Shown: piece after piece, positions 18,250-26,414 of the stretch
Layout of the letters: each line of letters opens with the position of its first letter
Position numbering within the stretch: position 1 is the stretch's first letter
Assembly (NCBI GenBank): GCA_017516865.1
Contig: JAFXAU010000012.1
Location: 1-64,000, forward strand
Direction: 5' to 3'
Length of the DNA: 64,000 bases
From: Bacteroidales bacterium
GTDB taxonomy: Bacteria; Bacteroidota; Bacteroidia; Bacteroidales; UBA1715
The notes under the pieces: model-generated
The model's input: the letters and a program-made list of their open reading frames with translations, nothing else
Told to the model about the DNA's origin: nothing
Databases searched by the model: none
Made by a program: the position numbers and the translations under genes

Positions 18250-18960
18250 TTAATTTTTAATGATGGTTCCTATTTTTTCACCAGACACGATTTTCTTCAA
18301 AGAAGTTTCATCGCCTACGTTGAAAACTATAATTGGAAGATTATTTTCCTTGCACATTGTGAATGCTGTAAGGTCCATGATTTGCAACCCTTTGGAATAG
18401 GCTTCCGTGAATGTGATTGTGTCAAATTTCACTGCATTCGGATTTTTTTCTGGGTCGGAATCGTAAACTCCGTCGACTCTCGTTCCTTTTAACAGAACGT
18501 CGGCTCCAATTTCAACGGCACGGAGCGCCGCCGCCGTATCGGTCGTGAAAAACGGATTGCCAGTTCCTCCTCCAAAAATAACAACTTCGCCCAAATCGAA
18601 TGCATCGCGGACATTCTGTTGAGAGTATGCTTGACCAATCGGTTCCATGCGGATTCCTGTAAGCACTCGCGATTTTATGCCGAGGGTTTCCAATGCCGAT
18701 TGCAGTGCGACAGCATTGATAACGGTAGCCATCATTCCCATGTAGTCGCCTTTGATTCTGTCGAAGCCTTGATTTTTGTTGTTCAAGCCACGGTAGATGT
18801 TTCCGCCGCCGATCACAACCGAAACCTTCACGCCCATGTCGACTACTTCTTTAACTTGATGGGCATATTTCATAAGTTTTTCTGGATCGATGCTGAATCC
18901 ATCGGCTGCCTGGAGCGATTCACCGCTGAATTTTAATAATATTTTCTTGTATTGTAACAT
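18250..18960 (-). CDS. pyrH: Uridylate kinase (UMP kinase)
   Basis: 236 residues, the bacterial hexameric amino-acid-kinase-fold UMP kinase. Motifs: KKILLKFSGESLQ at the N-terminus, VVIGGGNIYRG, FGGGTGNPFFTTDTAAALRA and GVYDSDPEKNPNA. It phosphorylates UMP to UDP in pyrimidine nucleotide synthesis. The ATG at 18960 is chosen; a TTG three codons upstream would be the only alternative. It lies downstream of the tsf terminator, close to the rpsB-tsf genes as in many bacteria (where tsf, pyrH and frr cluster), but frr is not here. Confidence 0.96.
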   Translation of the reverse strand: MLQYKKILLKFSGESLQAADGFSIDPEKLMKYAHQVKEVVDMGVKVSVVIGGGNIYRGLNNKNQGFDRIKGDYMGMMATVINAVALQSALETLGIKSRVLTGIRMEPIGQAYSQQNVRDAFDLGEVVIFGGGTGNPFFTTDTAAALRAVEIGADVLLKGTRVDGVYDSDPEKNPNAVKFDTITFTEAYSKGLQIMDLTAFTMCKENNLPIIVFNVGDETSLKKIVSGEKIGTIIKN

Positions 18961-18990
18961 AATTTGCAAATTATGCGACTAATATAGATA

Positions 18991-19028
18991 AAAAAAAGGA
19001 GAGTTAAATAATTCTAACCCTCCTTTTT
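18991..19028 (-). terminator. Intrinsic terminator after tsf
   Basis: Stem AAAAGGAG-n-GTTA / TAAC-n-CTCCTTTT with one internal mismatch, loop AATAATTC, T run on the minus strand. It closes the rplM-rpsI-rpsB-tsf transcript. Confidence 0.75.
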
Positions 19029-19046
19029 AGAAAAATCAATAAAAAA

Positions 19047-20045
19047 TTAGTTTGAAAGACCGAAACGTTTGAATGCGGTAACCTTCAAACCTTTTTGTGC
19101 AGATTCCATATATTGTGCGATTGTCAATTTAGAATCTTTCACAAATTCTTGGTTCATCAATGTTGATTCTTTGAAGAATTTGTTCAAACGGCCTTTGGCA
19201 ATGTTTTCAACCATAGCGGCAGGAATGTTGTTTTTCTTTTCTTCTGCTACAGAGGCTTTGATTTCTCTTGCCTTGTTTGCTTCTTCTTCTGTCAACCAAC
19301 CTTTTGTGATGTTAGAAGACATGTGGTCTTCTGAATCAACCAAGTTTGGATTGATGCCAGCTTTCTTCAAAGCAACTTCAACTGCTTTTTGAATTTGTTC
19401 TTGAACAGTCTTTTCTTTTGCAATTTCTATTTCAGAATCGATAACTGACTGAGGAACATCGTTTTGGTCGATAGCAACAGGATTCATTGCAGCAATTTGC
19501 ATTGCAACGTCTTTTCCTACTTGTGGATCGGCAACTTTTGCATCGAAACTTACGATAGTTGCAAGTCTGTTACCTGGGTGAGTGTATGCGAAAGAATGTT
19601 CTGCCGATACTTTACCGTAGAAACCTACATCAATTTTTTCACCGATTTTACCCATTTGGTCTGTAAGTAAGTCAGCGATTTTTCTTCCGCCCACAACTTG
19701 TTCTTTCAATTCGTCGATAGTTTCAGGGAGAACTTCGAGAGCTTTGTCAAGGATGGATTTTGTAAATGCAATGAAATCTGCGTTTTTAGCAACGAAGTCA
19801 GTTTCGCAGTTTACAACAACGAGACATGCTGTCTTTCCGTCTGCTGTAACACCGCTCAATACGCAACCTTCTTTTGCATCGCGGTCTTGACGTTTGCTTG
19901 CGATTTTTTGTCCTTTTTTACGTAAGATTTCTATCGCTTTGTCGAAATCTCCTTCTGCTTCAGTCAATGCCTGTTTGCAGTCCATAAGTCCTGCAGCGGT
20001 CATTGCACGAAGTTTTGAAATATCGGCTGCTGTTATATTTGCCAT
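19047..20045 (-). CDS. tsf: Translation elongation factor Ts
   Basis: 332 residues. The N-terminal UBA-like module contains RAMTAAGLMDCKQALTEAEG, the conserved EF-Tu contact region; VNCETDFVAKNADF follows as the core signature. The protein is longer than the 283-residue E. coli form because of an extended C-terminal dimerisation region, as is normal in Bacteroidota. It is the nucleotide exchange factor for EF-Tu. It starts 7 bp after the rpsB stop and ends at a strong terminator. Confidence 0.97.
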   Translation of the reverse strand: MANITAADISKLRAMTAAGLMDCKQALTEAEGDFDKAIEILRKKGQKIASKRQDRDAKEGCVLSGVTADGKTACLVVVNCETDFVAKNADFIAFTKSILDKALEVLPETIDELKEQVVGGRKIADLLTDQMGKIGEKIDVGFYGKVSAEHSFAYTHPGNRLATIVSFDAKVADPQVGKDVAMQIAAMNPVAIDQNDVPQSVIDSEIEIAKEKTVQEQIQKAVEVALKKAGINPNLVDSEDHMSSNITKGWLTEEEANKAREIKASVAEEKKNNIPAAMVENIAKGRLNKFFKESTLMNQEFVKDSKLTIAQYMESAQKGLKVTAFKRFGLSN

Positions 20046-20052
20046 AGGTTAA

Positions 20053-20856
20053 TTATTTTTTAGTTGTTTTTCTTGCACGTTTTGCAACTGGTTTTTCTTC
20101 GGTTGCTTCTTCTGCTTTTTCTGATTTGTTTTCTTTTGCAGCAGCTTCTGCTTCTTTATCCTTGTCTGCTTTTCTTTCTTCCAAACCTTCTTGGATTGCT
20201 TCGCAAACTTTTGAAAGGATAATTTCTACAGATTTTGCAGCGTCGTCGTTACCTGGAATTGCGAAATCTACAACATTAGGGTCGGCGTTTGTATCAACGA
20301 TTGCGAATACTGGAATGCCCAAACGAGAAGCTTCCTTGATTGCAATGTGTTCGCGAACAACGTCTACTACGAAAAGAGCGGCTGGAAGGCGAGTCAAGCT
20401 CACGATGCTGCCCAAGTTCTTTTGTAATTTTTCGCGTTGACGGTTGATTTGTAATACTTCGCGTTTTGAAAGAGATGCGAAAGTACCGTCTTGTTCCATT
20501 TTGTCGATAGACGACATTTTCTTCACAGCCTTACGGATTGTAGGGAAGTTGGTCAACATACCGCCGCTCCAACGTTCTGTGATATAAGGCATTCCGAGTG
20601 CCTGTACTTTTTCAGCAACAATGTCTTTTGCTTGTTTTTTCGTTGCAACGAAAAGTATCTTGCGACCTGAACGTGCGATTTTCTTCAAGGCCTCAGCCGA
20701 CTCGTCAATCTTTGCTACAGTTTTGTGAAGATCGATAATGTGGATACCATTTTTCTCCATGAAGATGTATGGAGCCATAGCTGGATGCCATTTTCTTTTG
20801 AGGTGACCGAAGTGTACACCTGCTTCGAGCAATTCTTCGAAATTTGTTCTTGCCAT
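20053..20856 (-). CDS. rpsB: 30S ribosomal protein S2
   Basis: 267 residues. FEELLEAGVHFGHLKRKWHP at the N-terminus and RLPAALFVVDVVREHIAIKE near the middle are unmistakable. A Lys/Glu/Ala-rich tail of about 40 residues extends the C-terminus (KADKDKEAEAAAKENKSEKA). I prefer the ATG at 20856 (MARTNFEELL), matching relatives; an in-frame ATG at 20874 would add MKTTKK. It sits between rpsI and tsf on the minus strand, with a hairpin just upstream that may be an autoregulatory leader. Confidence 0.96.
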   Translation of the reverse strand: MARTNFEELLEAGVHFGHLKRKWHPAMAPYIFMEKNGIHIIDLHKTVAKIDESAEALKKIARSGRKILFVATKKQAKDIVAEKVQALGMPYITERWSGGMLTNFPTIRKAVKKMSSIDKMEQDGTFASLSKREVLQINRQREKLQKNLGSIVSLTRLPAALFVVDVVREHIAIKEASRLGIPVFAIVDTNADPNVVDFAIPGNDDAAKSVEIILSKVCEAIQEGLEERKADKDKEAEAAAKENKSEKAEEATEEKPVAKRARKTTKK

Positions 20857-20891
20857 TTTTTTTGTTGTTTTCATTCAATATTAAAGCAATT

Positions 20892-20925
20892 CACAAGTAG
20901 CACAATATAATAATGTGGTCTTGTG
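20892..20925 (-). promoter_or_regulatory. Possible rpsB leader hairpin
   Basis: In the 110-nt gap between rpsI and rpsB, CACAAG (minus strand) pairs with CTTGTG around an inner near-symmetric stem CACATTA / TATTGTG. S2 is known to autoregulate rpsB-tsf via mRNA leaders in several phyla; that this hairpin does so is inference. Confidence 0.35.
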
Positions 20926-20967
20926 GATTTTGAGTCTAAACAACGCTCTAATTCGAATAGGTTAATA

Positions 20968-21354
20968 TTAACGTTTACTAAATTGAAATCTTTTACGAGC
21001 CTTCTTCTGACCTGGTTTCTTACGTTCAACTTCGCGTTGGTCACGTGTTAAGAATCCTTGTTTCTTAAGAGGGGACTTGTTTTCTTCGTCCATTTTTACC
21101 AATGCTCTTGCAATAGCAAGTCTTACAGCTTCTGCCTGACCTTTGATGCCACCGCCTACAAGGTTGATTTTGATGTCGAAATCTCCTTCTTTTGAAAGAA
21201 GAGTTAACGGTTGTTTTACTATGAAACGAAGACGTTCTTCTGCAAAGTATTTGTCCAATTCACGGTCGTTGATTGTGATTTGACCTTTACCTTCTTTTAC
21301 GTAAATTCGAGCGATTGCAGATTTTCTTCTACCTAAAGCATTAATTACTTCCAT
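20968..21354 (-). CDS. rpsI: 30S ribosomal protein S9
   Basis: 128 residues, full length. N-terminal GRRKSAIARIYVKEGKGQIT, central VGGGIKGQAEAVRLAIARAL and a basic C-terminus ending KKARKRFQFSKR, whose last residues reach the P-site tRNA in known ribosomes. Starts 9 bp after the rplM stop in the universally conserved rplM-rpsI pair. Confidence 0.97.
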   Translation of the reverse strand: MEVINALGRRKSAIARIYVKEGKGQITINDRELDKYFAEERLRFIVKQPLTLLSKEGDFDIKINLVGGGIKGQAEAVRLAIARALVKMDEENKSPLKKQGFLTRDQREVERKKPGQKKARKRFQFSKR

Positions 21355-21363
21355 ATCTTAATC

Positions 21364-21807
21364 TTAAAACTTTAATTCTTTTGGTTGTTGTGCTTCTTGT
21401 TTGTGGTTTGGACCTACATACACATACAAGTTCTTCATGCAGTCTCTTCCCAAAGAATTTTTTGGAAGCATTCCTGCAACTGCTTTCTCAATGATTTTTG
21501 TAGGATCTTTTGCCATCAAGTCTTCCGGTGTCTCTTTTCTTTGACCGCCAGGATACATCGTGTGATGGATGTAAATCTTGTCTGTCATTTTCTTACCCGT
21601 AAATTTCACTTTCTCAGCGTTAATTACGATTACACCGTCTCCGCAATTCACATTCGGAGTAAATGATGGTTTGTGCTTGCCTCTAATGATTTTCGCAATC
21701 TGGGCACACATTCTACCTACTACTTGGTCTGTTGCATCTACAACGAACCATTCCTTTTGTACTGTAGCCTTATTGGCCGATTTCGTTTTGTAACTTAAAG
21801 TATCCAC
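21364..21807 (-). CDS. rplM: 50S ribosomal protein L13
   Basis: 147 residues starting MDTLSYKTKSANKATVQKEW, the typical Bacteroidota form, with VVDATDQVVGRMCAQIAKII, HTMYPGG and GMLPKNSLGR motifs. First gene of the rplM-rpsI-rpsB-tsf transcript, with a strong promoter about 45 bp upstream. Confidence 0.97.
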   Translation of the reverse strand: MDTLSYKTKSANKATVQKEWFVVDATDQVVGRMCAQIAKIIRGKHKPSFTPNVNCGDGVIVINAEKVKFTGKKMTDKIYIHHTMYPGGQRKETPEDLMAKDPTKIIEKAVAGMLPKNSLGRDCMKNLYVYVGPNHKQEAQQPKELKF

Positions 21808-21853
21808 TTGAGTTAGTTTTTGATAATATATACTATTCCCATTAATCGGGACG

Positions 21854-21883
21854 CAAAAATAAGAATTATTTTGATTTTACAAA
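21854..21883 (-). promoter_or_regulatory. Promoter of the rplM-rpsI-rpsB-tsf transcript
   Basis: Minus strand: TTTG (21880-21883), 18-nt spacer, TATTTTTG (21854-21861). Both boxes match the Bacteroidota vegetative promoter consensus. Confidence 0.65.
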
Positions 21884-21994
21884 CTCAAACTGTATTTTTT
21901 CTTTTTGAATGAAAAAAAAATATCTCTTTGTGAAGTTTTTCTGCAAAACTGCTTGCGTTGAATTACAAAAATAATAATTTTGCCGAAAAATTTT

Positions 21995-22067
21995 GACTCC
22001 GTAGCTCAGTTGGTAGAGCAATTGACTCTTAATCAATGGGTCGAGAGTTCGAGCCTCTCCGGGGTCA
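21995..22067 (+). tRNA. tRNA-Lys (anticodon CTT)
   Basis: Complete cloverleaf: acceptor GACTCCG / CGGGGTC, D arm GCTC/GAGC, anticodon stem ATTGA/TCAAT with loop CTCTTAA, T arm GAGAG-TTCGAGC-CTCTC. CCA is not encoded. Reads AAG codons. Confidence 0.96.
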
Positions 22068-22069
22068 CA

Positions 22070-22102
22070 AGCACTTGCAAAGTATTTGTGAGTGCTTTTT
22101 TA
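22070..22102 (+). terminator. Intrinsic terminator after tRNA-Lys
   Basis: 12-bp stem AGCACTTGCAAA / TTTGTGAGTGCT with two wobbles, loop GTA, then a T run. Confidence 0.85.
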
Positions 22103-22216
22103 TTTTAAGGTCGTCGACTTTGCTTTTTGTCATATATAATATGTATTGACTCGTAAACCTGTTTTTAGGGTTGGAAAAAAATTGCTCCTCAACGTAAACC
22201 ATTTCAAAAAAATATA

Positions 22217-22224
22217 TACTTTTG
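22217..22224 (+). promoter_or_regulatory. -7 box TACTTTTG upstream of the TPP riboswitch
   Basis: TAnnTTTG match ending 5 nt before the riboswitch P1 stem, so the transcript would begin right at the aptamer. No clear -33 box. Confidence 0.45.
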
Positions 22225-22229
22225 CGGCG

Positions 22230-22337
22230 ATGAATAGGGGTGCCTTGTACAAAGGCTGAGATGATACCCTTGAACTTGAACTGGTTAACCCCAGCGTAAG
22301 GAATTCAATCGGCTTCAAATGCAATACTTCTATTCAT
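22230..22337 (+). promoter_or_regulatory. TPP riboswitch (THI element)
   Basis: Canonical TPP aptamer words in order: GGGGTGCC, GGCTGAGAtgATACCC (pyrimidine-sensing helix), GAAC, CTGGTTAA and CCAGCGTAAGGAA (pyrophosphate-sensing helix). P1 is a perfect 8-bp stem ATGAATAG (22230-22237) / CTATTCAT (22330-22337). No terminator hairpin lies between it and the ATG at 22362, so control at the level of translation initiation is more likely than attenuation. It governs a thiamine uptake operon. Confidence 0.95.
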
Positions 22338-22361
22338 GTTGTTTAATGTAAATTAATAAAA

Positions 22362-24752
22362 ATGAAAAGAATATTTGTATTATTGGGTTCGGCGCTGGTG
22401 TCGCTGAATATTTTTGCTCAAAATGTTGTAAAGGGAACTGTGTTGGATCATAACGGTCGTCCGTTGCCGACGGCATACGTGCTTCGTGCTCATTCTCAGG
22501 ATTATGTGATTACCAACCACGATGGTCATTTCGAAATTTCAATTCCTGGTAAAAGCGACACGCTTGAAGTGAGTTATTTGGGTTACGAAGTTCAAATGGT
22601 GGGCGTTTCTACATCGTCGGCTCCTGTTGTTGTAAAAATGTTGCCGACCCTGTTGGATAAGGATTTTCATGTGTCGGTTGTGGGATTTCCTTCGCAGACG
22701 GTGAATGTCTCTACTGTCGGTAATATTGCGAGAAGCACTGTGGTACAAGATGTGCCGTTCCTTTTGGAAAGCGCCCCTTCGGTTGTGGCAACGTCGGAAA
22801 CCGGTACGGGAATCGGTTATACGGGTATGCGTGTCCGTGGTATCGAAATCGCCCGCATGAATGTGACTATTGACGGCGTTCCGCTGAATGATGCGGAATC
22901 GCAGGATATTTACTGGGTGAATATGGGCGACTTTTCTTCGTCGGTCGATAAGGTGGATTTGCAACGTGGAGTTGGCTCTTCGACAACGGGTACGTCTTCG
23001 TTCGGCGCTTCCATGAACTTCGAGACAAAGGATAATTCTGCAGAACCGTATATGCAAGTCTCGGGTGCAATCGGTTCGTACAAGACGCGGAAAATGTCTG
23101 TCGCTCTTGGAACAGGATTGCTTGCAGACCATCTAATGTTCGATGCCCGTTTGAGTATGATGAAAACCGACGGCTGGATCCAACGTTCCAAGGATAAACT
23201 TCAATCAATTGACGTATCGGGTAGTTATATATGGAAACATTCTGTTTTGACGGCAAAATTCATGGCTGGAAAACAAAAGACTGGCATCACATGGGAAGGA
23301 CTGCCCGAAGACAAACTCGATGTCGATTTAACGTATAATCCTGCCGGAATGTATCTCGATGACGAGGGTAACGAACGGTTCTATTCAAATGAATCTGACA
23401 ATTATACTCAGAAACATTATATTCTTTCGTATAAACTGAGAAAGGATACGCTGAATGTTTCGTGGTTGGACAATATCGCTTTCAACGCTACTTTGTTCGC
23501 AACGAAAGGCGACGGCTACTACGAACAGTACAAGGACGATGCGAAACTTAAAAATTATGGCTTGGGAACAGGACGTTTCGACTTGATACGTCAAAAAGCT
23601 CTCGATAATATTCAATATGGTTATTTGGCAGGATTGGAACTGAGACGAAATCGCTCCACATTCTCGTTGAATAATTCTTATAGTATTTACGACGGCGACC
23701 ATGTTGGTTATGTTATTTGGGTTCAGGATAATCCGAATATTGATTTATCGAAGCCGTATTACGAAAACAATGGTGTGAAGAAAGAATTGAACAGTTCTTT
23801 GCGTTGGATGTACCGCATGAAAAATCTGACGTTGTTTGCCGACGGACAAGTTCGCTCCATAAATTATGAAATGAGTGGCGACGATGATGACTTGACGCCT
23901 ATGAATCATACATTTGACTGGCTTTTCTGGAATCCCAAGGCGGGAATGAAATATAATCTTCCTCATCATCAGGACATTACGGCTTCGTTTGCCATTGCTC
24001 ATCGTGAACCGACTCGTGCAAATTTGAAAGATGCGGCAAAAACGACAGAAGCAAAAGAGTTAATCCCCGAAAAATTGTATGATTTTGAGTTGGGCTATCG
24101 TAAATCGTGGATGAAACTCGCCGTTACGGCAAATCTGTATTATATGCAGTATAAAGACCATCTTGTTCAGACCGGTAAACTGAACGAGGTGGGCGATGCC
24201 ATTCTCGAAAACGTTGACAACAGTTTCCGTCGCGGACTTGAAATGACGGTGGAATATCGACCAGTTCCTGAAATTGAATGGAGCGGCAACGTGACGCTTT
24301 CGCAGAATAAAATCAAAAATTATGTGGAATATGCAACTGATTACGACGATGATTGGAATGAAATCCAAAAGGTTACGGAACTTGGTACGACGGATATTTC
24401 CTATTCTCCTTCGTTTGTCGCATCGCACAAAATTATGGTTCACCCAACTAAAGGATTGTCGTTGGGAATCGTTAGCAAATTGGTTGGAAAACAATATTTC
24501 GACAACACGTCCAGTGAAGACAGAAGCATAGACCGATATTCCGTACACGATTTTGTTTCGCGTTATTTATGGACAATGGACGAATCAAGCAGTCTCGATT
24601 TTCAATTCATAATCAATAACATATTCGACAAGAATTACATCAGCAATGCCTACGGAGGCAATTGGTACGAGCAGGGTACTGAATATTCTTGGAAATATTT
24701 CTTCCCGCAGGCTGGCATTCATTATACATTAAAGGTTACTTTTACATTCTAA
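22362..24752 (+). CDS. TonB-dependent outer-membrane receptor, probable thiamine transporter
   Basis: 796 residues with signal peptide (about 1-19, ending IFAQ), an N-terminal carboxypeptidase-regulatory-like domain (about 22-95, VVKGTVLDHNGRPLPTAYVL and LEVSYLGYEVQ), a plug domain (about 110-230, GMRVRGIEIARMNVTIDGVP and GSSTTGTSSFG) and a C-terminal barrel ending in an aromatic residue (LKVTFTF). It imports a ligand across the outer membrane using TonB energy. Specificity for thiamine or its phosphates is inferred from the TPP riboswitch directly upstream and from PnuT and thiamine pyrophosphokinase genes downstream, the arrangement described as omr1-pnuT-tnr3 in Bacteroidetes. Confidence 0.9.
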   Translation: MKRIFVLLGSALVSLNIFAQNVVKGTVLDHNGRPLPTAYVLRAHSQDYVITNHDGHFEISIPGKSDTLEVSYLGYEVQMVGVSTSSAPVVVKMLPTLLDKDFHVSVVGFPSQTVNVSTVGNIARSTVVQDVPFLLESAPSVVATSETGTGIGYTGMRVRGIEIARMNVTIDGVPLNDAESQDIYWVNMGDFSSSVDKVDLQRGVGSSTTGTSSFGASMNFETKDNSAEPYMQVSGAIGSYKTRKMSVALGTGLLADHLMFDARLSMMKTDGWIQRSKDKLQSIDVSGSYIWKHSVLTAKFMAGKQKTGITWEGLPEDKLDVDLTYNPAGMYLDDEGNERFYSNESDNYTQKHYILSYKLRKDTLNVSWLDNIAFNATLFATKGDGYYEQYKDDAKLKNYGLGTGRFDLIRQKALDNIQYGYLAGLELRRNRSTFSLNNSYSIYDGDHVGYVIWVQDNPNIDLSKPYYENNGVKKELNSSLRWMYRMKNLTLFADGQVRSINYEMSGDDDDLTPMNHTFDWLFWNPKAGMKYNLPHHQDITASFAIAHREPTRANLKDAAKTTEAKELIPEKLYDFELGYRKSWMKLAVTANLYYMQYKDHLVQTGKLNEVGDAILENVDNSFRRGLEMTVEYRPVPEIEWSGNVTLSQNKIKNYVEYATDYDDDWNEIQKVTELGTTDISYSPSFVASHKIMVHPTKGLSLGIVSKLVGKQYFDNTSSEDRSIDRYSVHDFVSRYLWTMDESSSLDFQFIINNIFDKNYISNAYGGNWYEQGTEYSWKYFFPQAGIHYTLKVTFTF

Positions 24753-24825
24753 AATTAAGTGCGATTAAGAATTTGGCGGTCGGGCTTGTCAATGCAAGCC
24801 TGACAAAGACAAAACAGTTTGTGGT

Positions 24826-25452
24826 ATGATAGATTTTGTTATCGATTATTTTGCAGAAATGACGTGGTTGCGATTATGTGTGCTGATTGGCACCGTGACG
24901 GGACTGATTGTTATGATATTGCAGATTAAACAGCACATTGCACTATGGTATTTCAACATTGTCTCTGCGTCGCTGTTGGGAATTGACTTTGTTGCGACCG
25001 AAATGTACGCCTATGCGGCATTTCAGCTGTACTATATTATTGTAAGCATTTATGGTTTGTATTTGTGGAAAAAGGGGAGAAGCGAAAATGGTAGTGAGAT
25101 GCCGATTCAGCGAATGAAGGCGAAACACTGGTTGACTTCGTTTACATTTGTTGTAATTGTTTCGGCGGTTGTTTCGTTTGTTTTGAAAAAAACTGGCTCC
25201 GAAATTGCAGTGCCTGATGCTATTATCACGTCGCTCAGTGCGGTGGCAACCTTCCGGCTGACGCAGAAATTTTTGGAATATTGGTATTTCTGGATTGCAG
25301 CAGATTCGCTGTACATTCTGCTTGTGCTTTATATCGCCGACCCTGATTTGTATCCTACAATTATTTTGTATGCTTGTTATGTTATTTCAGCGATAATTGG
25401 TATTATTACGTGGCGGAAACTGTACGCCAAACAACAAAATATGTGTGACTGA
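24826..25452 (+). CDS. pnuT: PnuC-family transporter, probable thiamine importer PnuT
   Basis: 208 residues with about seven hydrophobic segments, including the PnuC-family start (WLRLCVLIGTVTGLIVMILQ), the aromatic stretch ISAS-like NIVSASLLGIDFV and YYIIVSIYGLYLW. PnuC homologues carry nicotinamide riboside, riboflavin or thiamine; position between a TPP-riboswitch-controlled receptor and thiamine pyrophosphokinase makes thiamine the likely substrate, with trapping by phosphorylation. The stop overlaps the next start by one base (TGATG), so the two are translationally coupled. Confidence 0.88.
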   Translation: MIDFVIDYFAEMTWLRLCVLIGTVTGLIVMILQIKQHIALWYFNIVSASLLGIDFVATEMYAYAAFQLYYIIVSIYGLYLWKKGRSENGSEMPIQRMKAKHWLTSFTFVVIVSAVVSFVLKKTGSEIAVPDAIITSLSAVATFRLTQKFLEYWYFWIAADSLYILLVLYIADPDLYPTIILYACYVISAIIGIITWRKLYAKQQNMCD

Positions 25453-26084
25453 TGAATATTCCGTTTGCTTATTCCGATAGTGTGATTTTGTGTAACGGCT
25501 CGTTCCCCGAACACGAATTTCCATTGCAGATTCTTCGCGAAGCCAAGACGATTATTTGTTGCGATGCAGCGGTGAAAAAACTTGTCGCTCACGGATTTGA
25601 ACCGACAATGATAGTGGGCGATTTTGATTCTGCCGAGCAAGAACTATTGCAACGTTATGGCGACCGTGTATTTCATAATCCCGATCAGGAAACAAACGAC
25701 TTGACGAAATCTGTGAAGTGGGCTCAGGCACAGTCATATTCTGCGGTGACAATTTTGGGCGCAACTGGTTTGCGCGAAGACCATACGTTGGGAAATATCT
25801 CCCTTCTGTTGGAATATGGACAAACGTTGAACTTTGTGAATATGGTCACCGACACGGGTGTGTTTTCGCCGATTTATCGGACAACGAAATTTAAATCGTT
25901 CAAAGGACAGCAAGTTTCAATTTTCAGTCTAAAACCCGACGTGCCAATCCGTTCCGAAAATTTGAAATATCCGTTCAGCAGACCATTGCCTTCGTGGTGG
26001 TGCGGAACGTTGAATGAATCCTTAGGCGAACAGTTCACTCTGCATTTTGACGAGGGGAAAGTCCTTGTGTATCAAACGTTTTAG
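25452..26084 (+). CDS. Thiamine pyrophosphokinase
   Basis: 210 residues. Motifs of the family: CDAAVKKL, PTMIVGDFDS (metal and ATP site), DQETNDLTKSVKWA and LGATGLREDHTLGNI, with a C-terminal beta domain that shows GTLNESLGEQFTLHF. It converts imported thiamine plus ATP to TPP, the riboswitch ligand, closing the feedback loop. Last gene of the operon, coupled to pnuT by TGATG. The symbol thiN or tnr3 would be used in different species. Confidence 0.93.
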   Translation: MNIPFAYSDSVILCNGSFPEHEFPLQILREAKTIICCDAAVKKLVAHGFEPTMIVGDFDSAEQELLQRYGDRVFHNPDQETNDLTKSVKWAQAQSYSAVTILGATGLREDHTLGNISLLLEYGQTLNFVNMVTDTGVFSPIYRTTKFKSFKGQQVSIFSLKPDVPIRSENLKYPFSRPLPSWWCGTLNESLGEQFTLHFDEGKVLVYQTF

Positions 26085-26414
26085 ATATAGGCGTTTTTTT
26101 ATAGAAACAATCCCTAATACCCGTTGTGCATTATTATTAAAAACAAAAATTAACCACAAATTATCTCATCTTTTCTGTTACCTTTCTTTCGCCACCGAAA
26201 GAATTTTGCGAGTAGGTGAGAGCAAAGAAAAGGTATTTTCTTTGCCGAACGTGAGCAAAATGCCAAATGGAAATGGAACAAATTCTTGAAAGATTAAAGT
26301 AAATAAATCCTAAAAATAATAATTCACAATGGTGAGATGCTTCACTCCGTTCGGCATGACGTGGCTTAGATGGGGTAAAAGGAAAGAAAGGGGAATATTC
26401 TTGATAACCGCTGT
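26085..26414. other. 330-bp gene-free stretch with two hairpins and a repeat
   Basis: No CDS. It contains perfect small hairpins TTCTTTCG-CCAC-CGAAAGAA (26184-26203) and GCAAAGAAAA-GGTA-TTTTCTTTGC (26222-26245), and a dispersed repeat copy at 26334-26361. Neither hairpin is followed by a clear T tract. Confidence 0.55.
26334..26361 (+). repeat. Dispersed intergenic repeat, copy D
   Basis: GAGATGCTTCACTCCGTTCG then GCATGACG; closest to copy A at 296-323. Confidence 0.55.

Noticed and set aside
22539..24548. Long minus-strand frames inside the TonB receptor gene (up to 197 codons)
   Set aside because: They lie fully inside a clear TonB-dependent receptor, have no family motif and a composition typical of antisense shadows (rich in Arg, His, Ser).
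26047..26289. 80-codon frame running out of the thiamine pyrophosphokinase gene
   Set aside because: It overlaps the end of that gene in another frame, crosses two hairpins and has no recognisable features.
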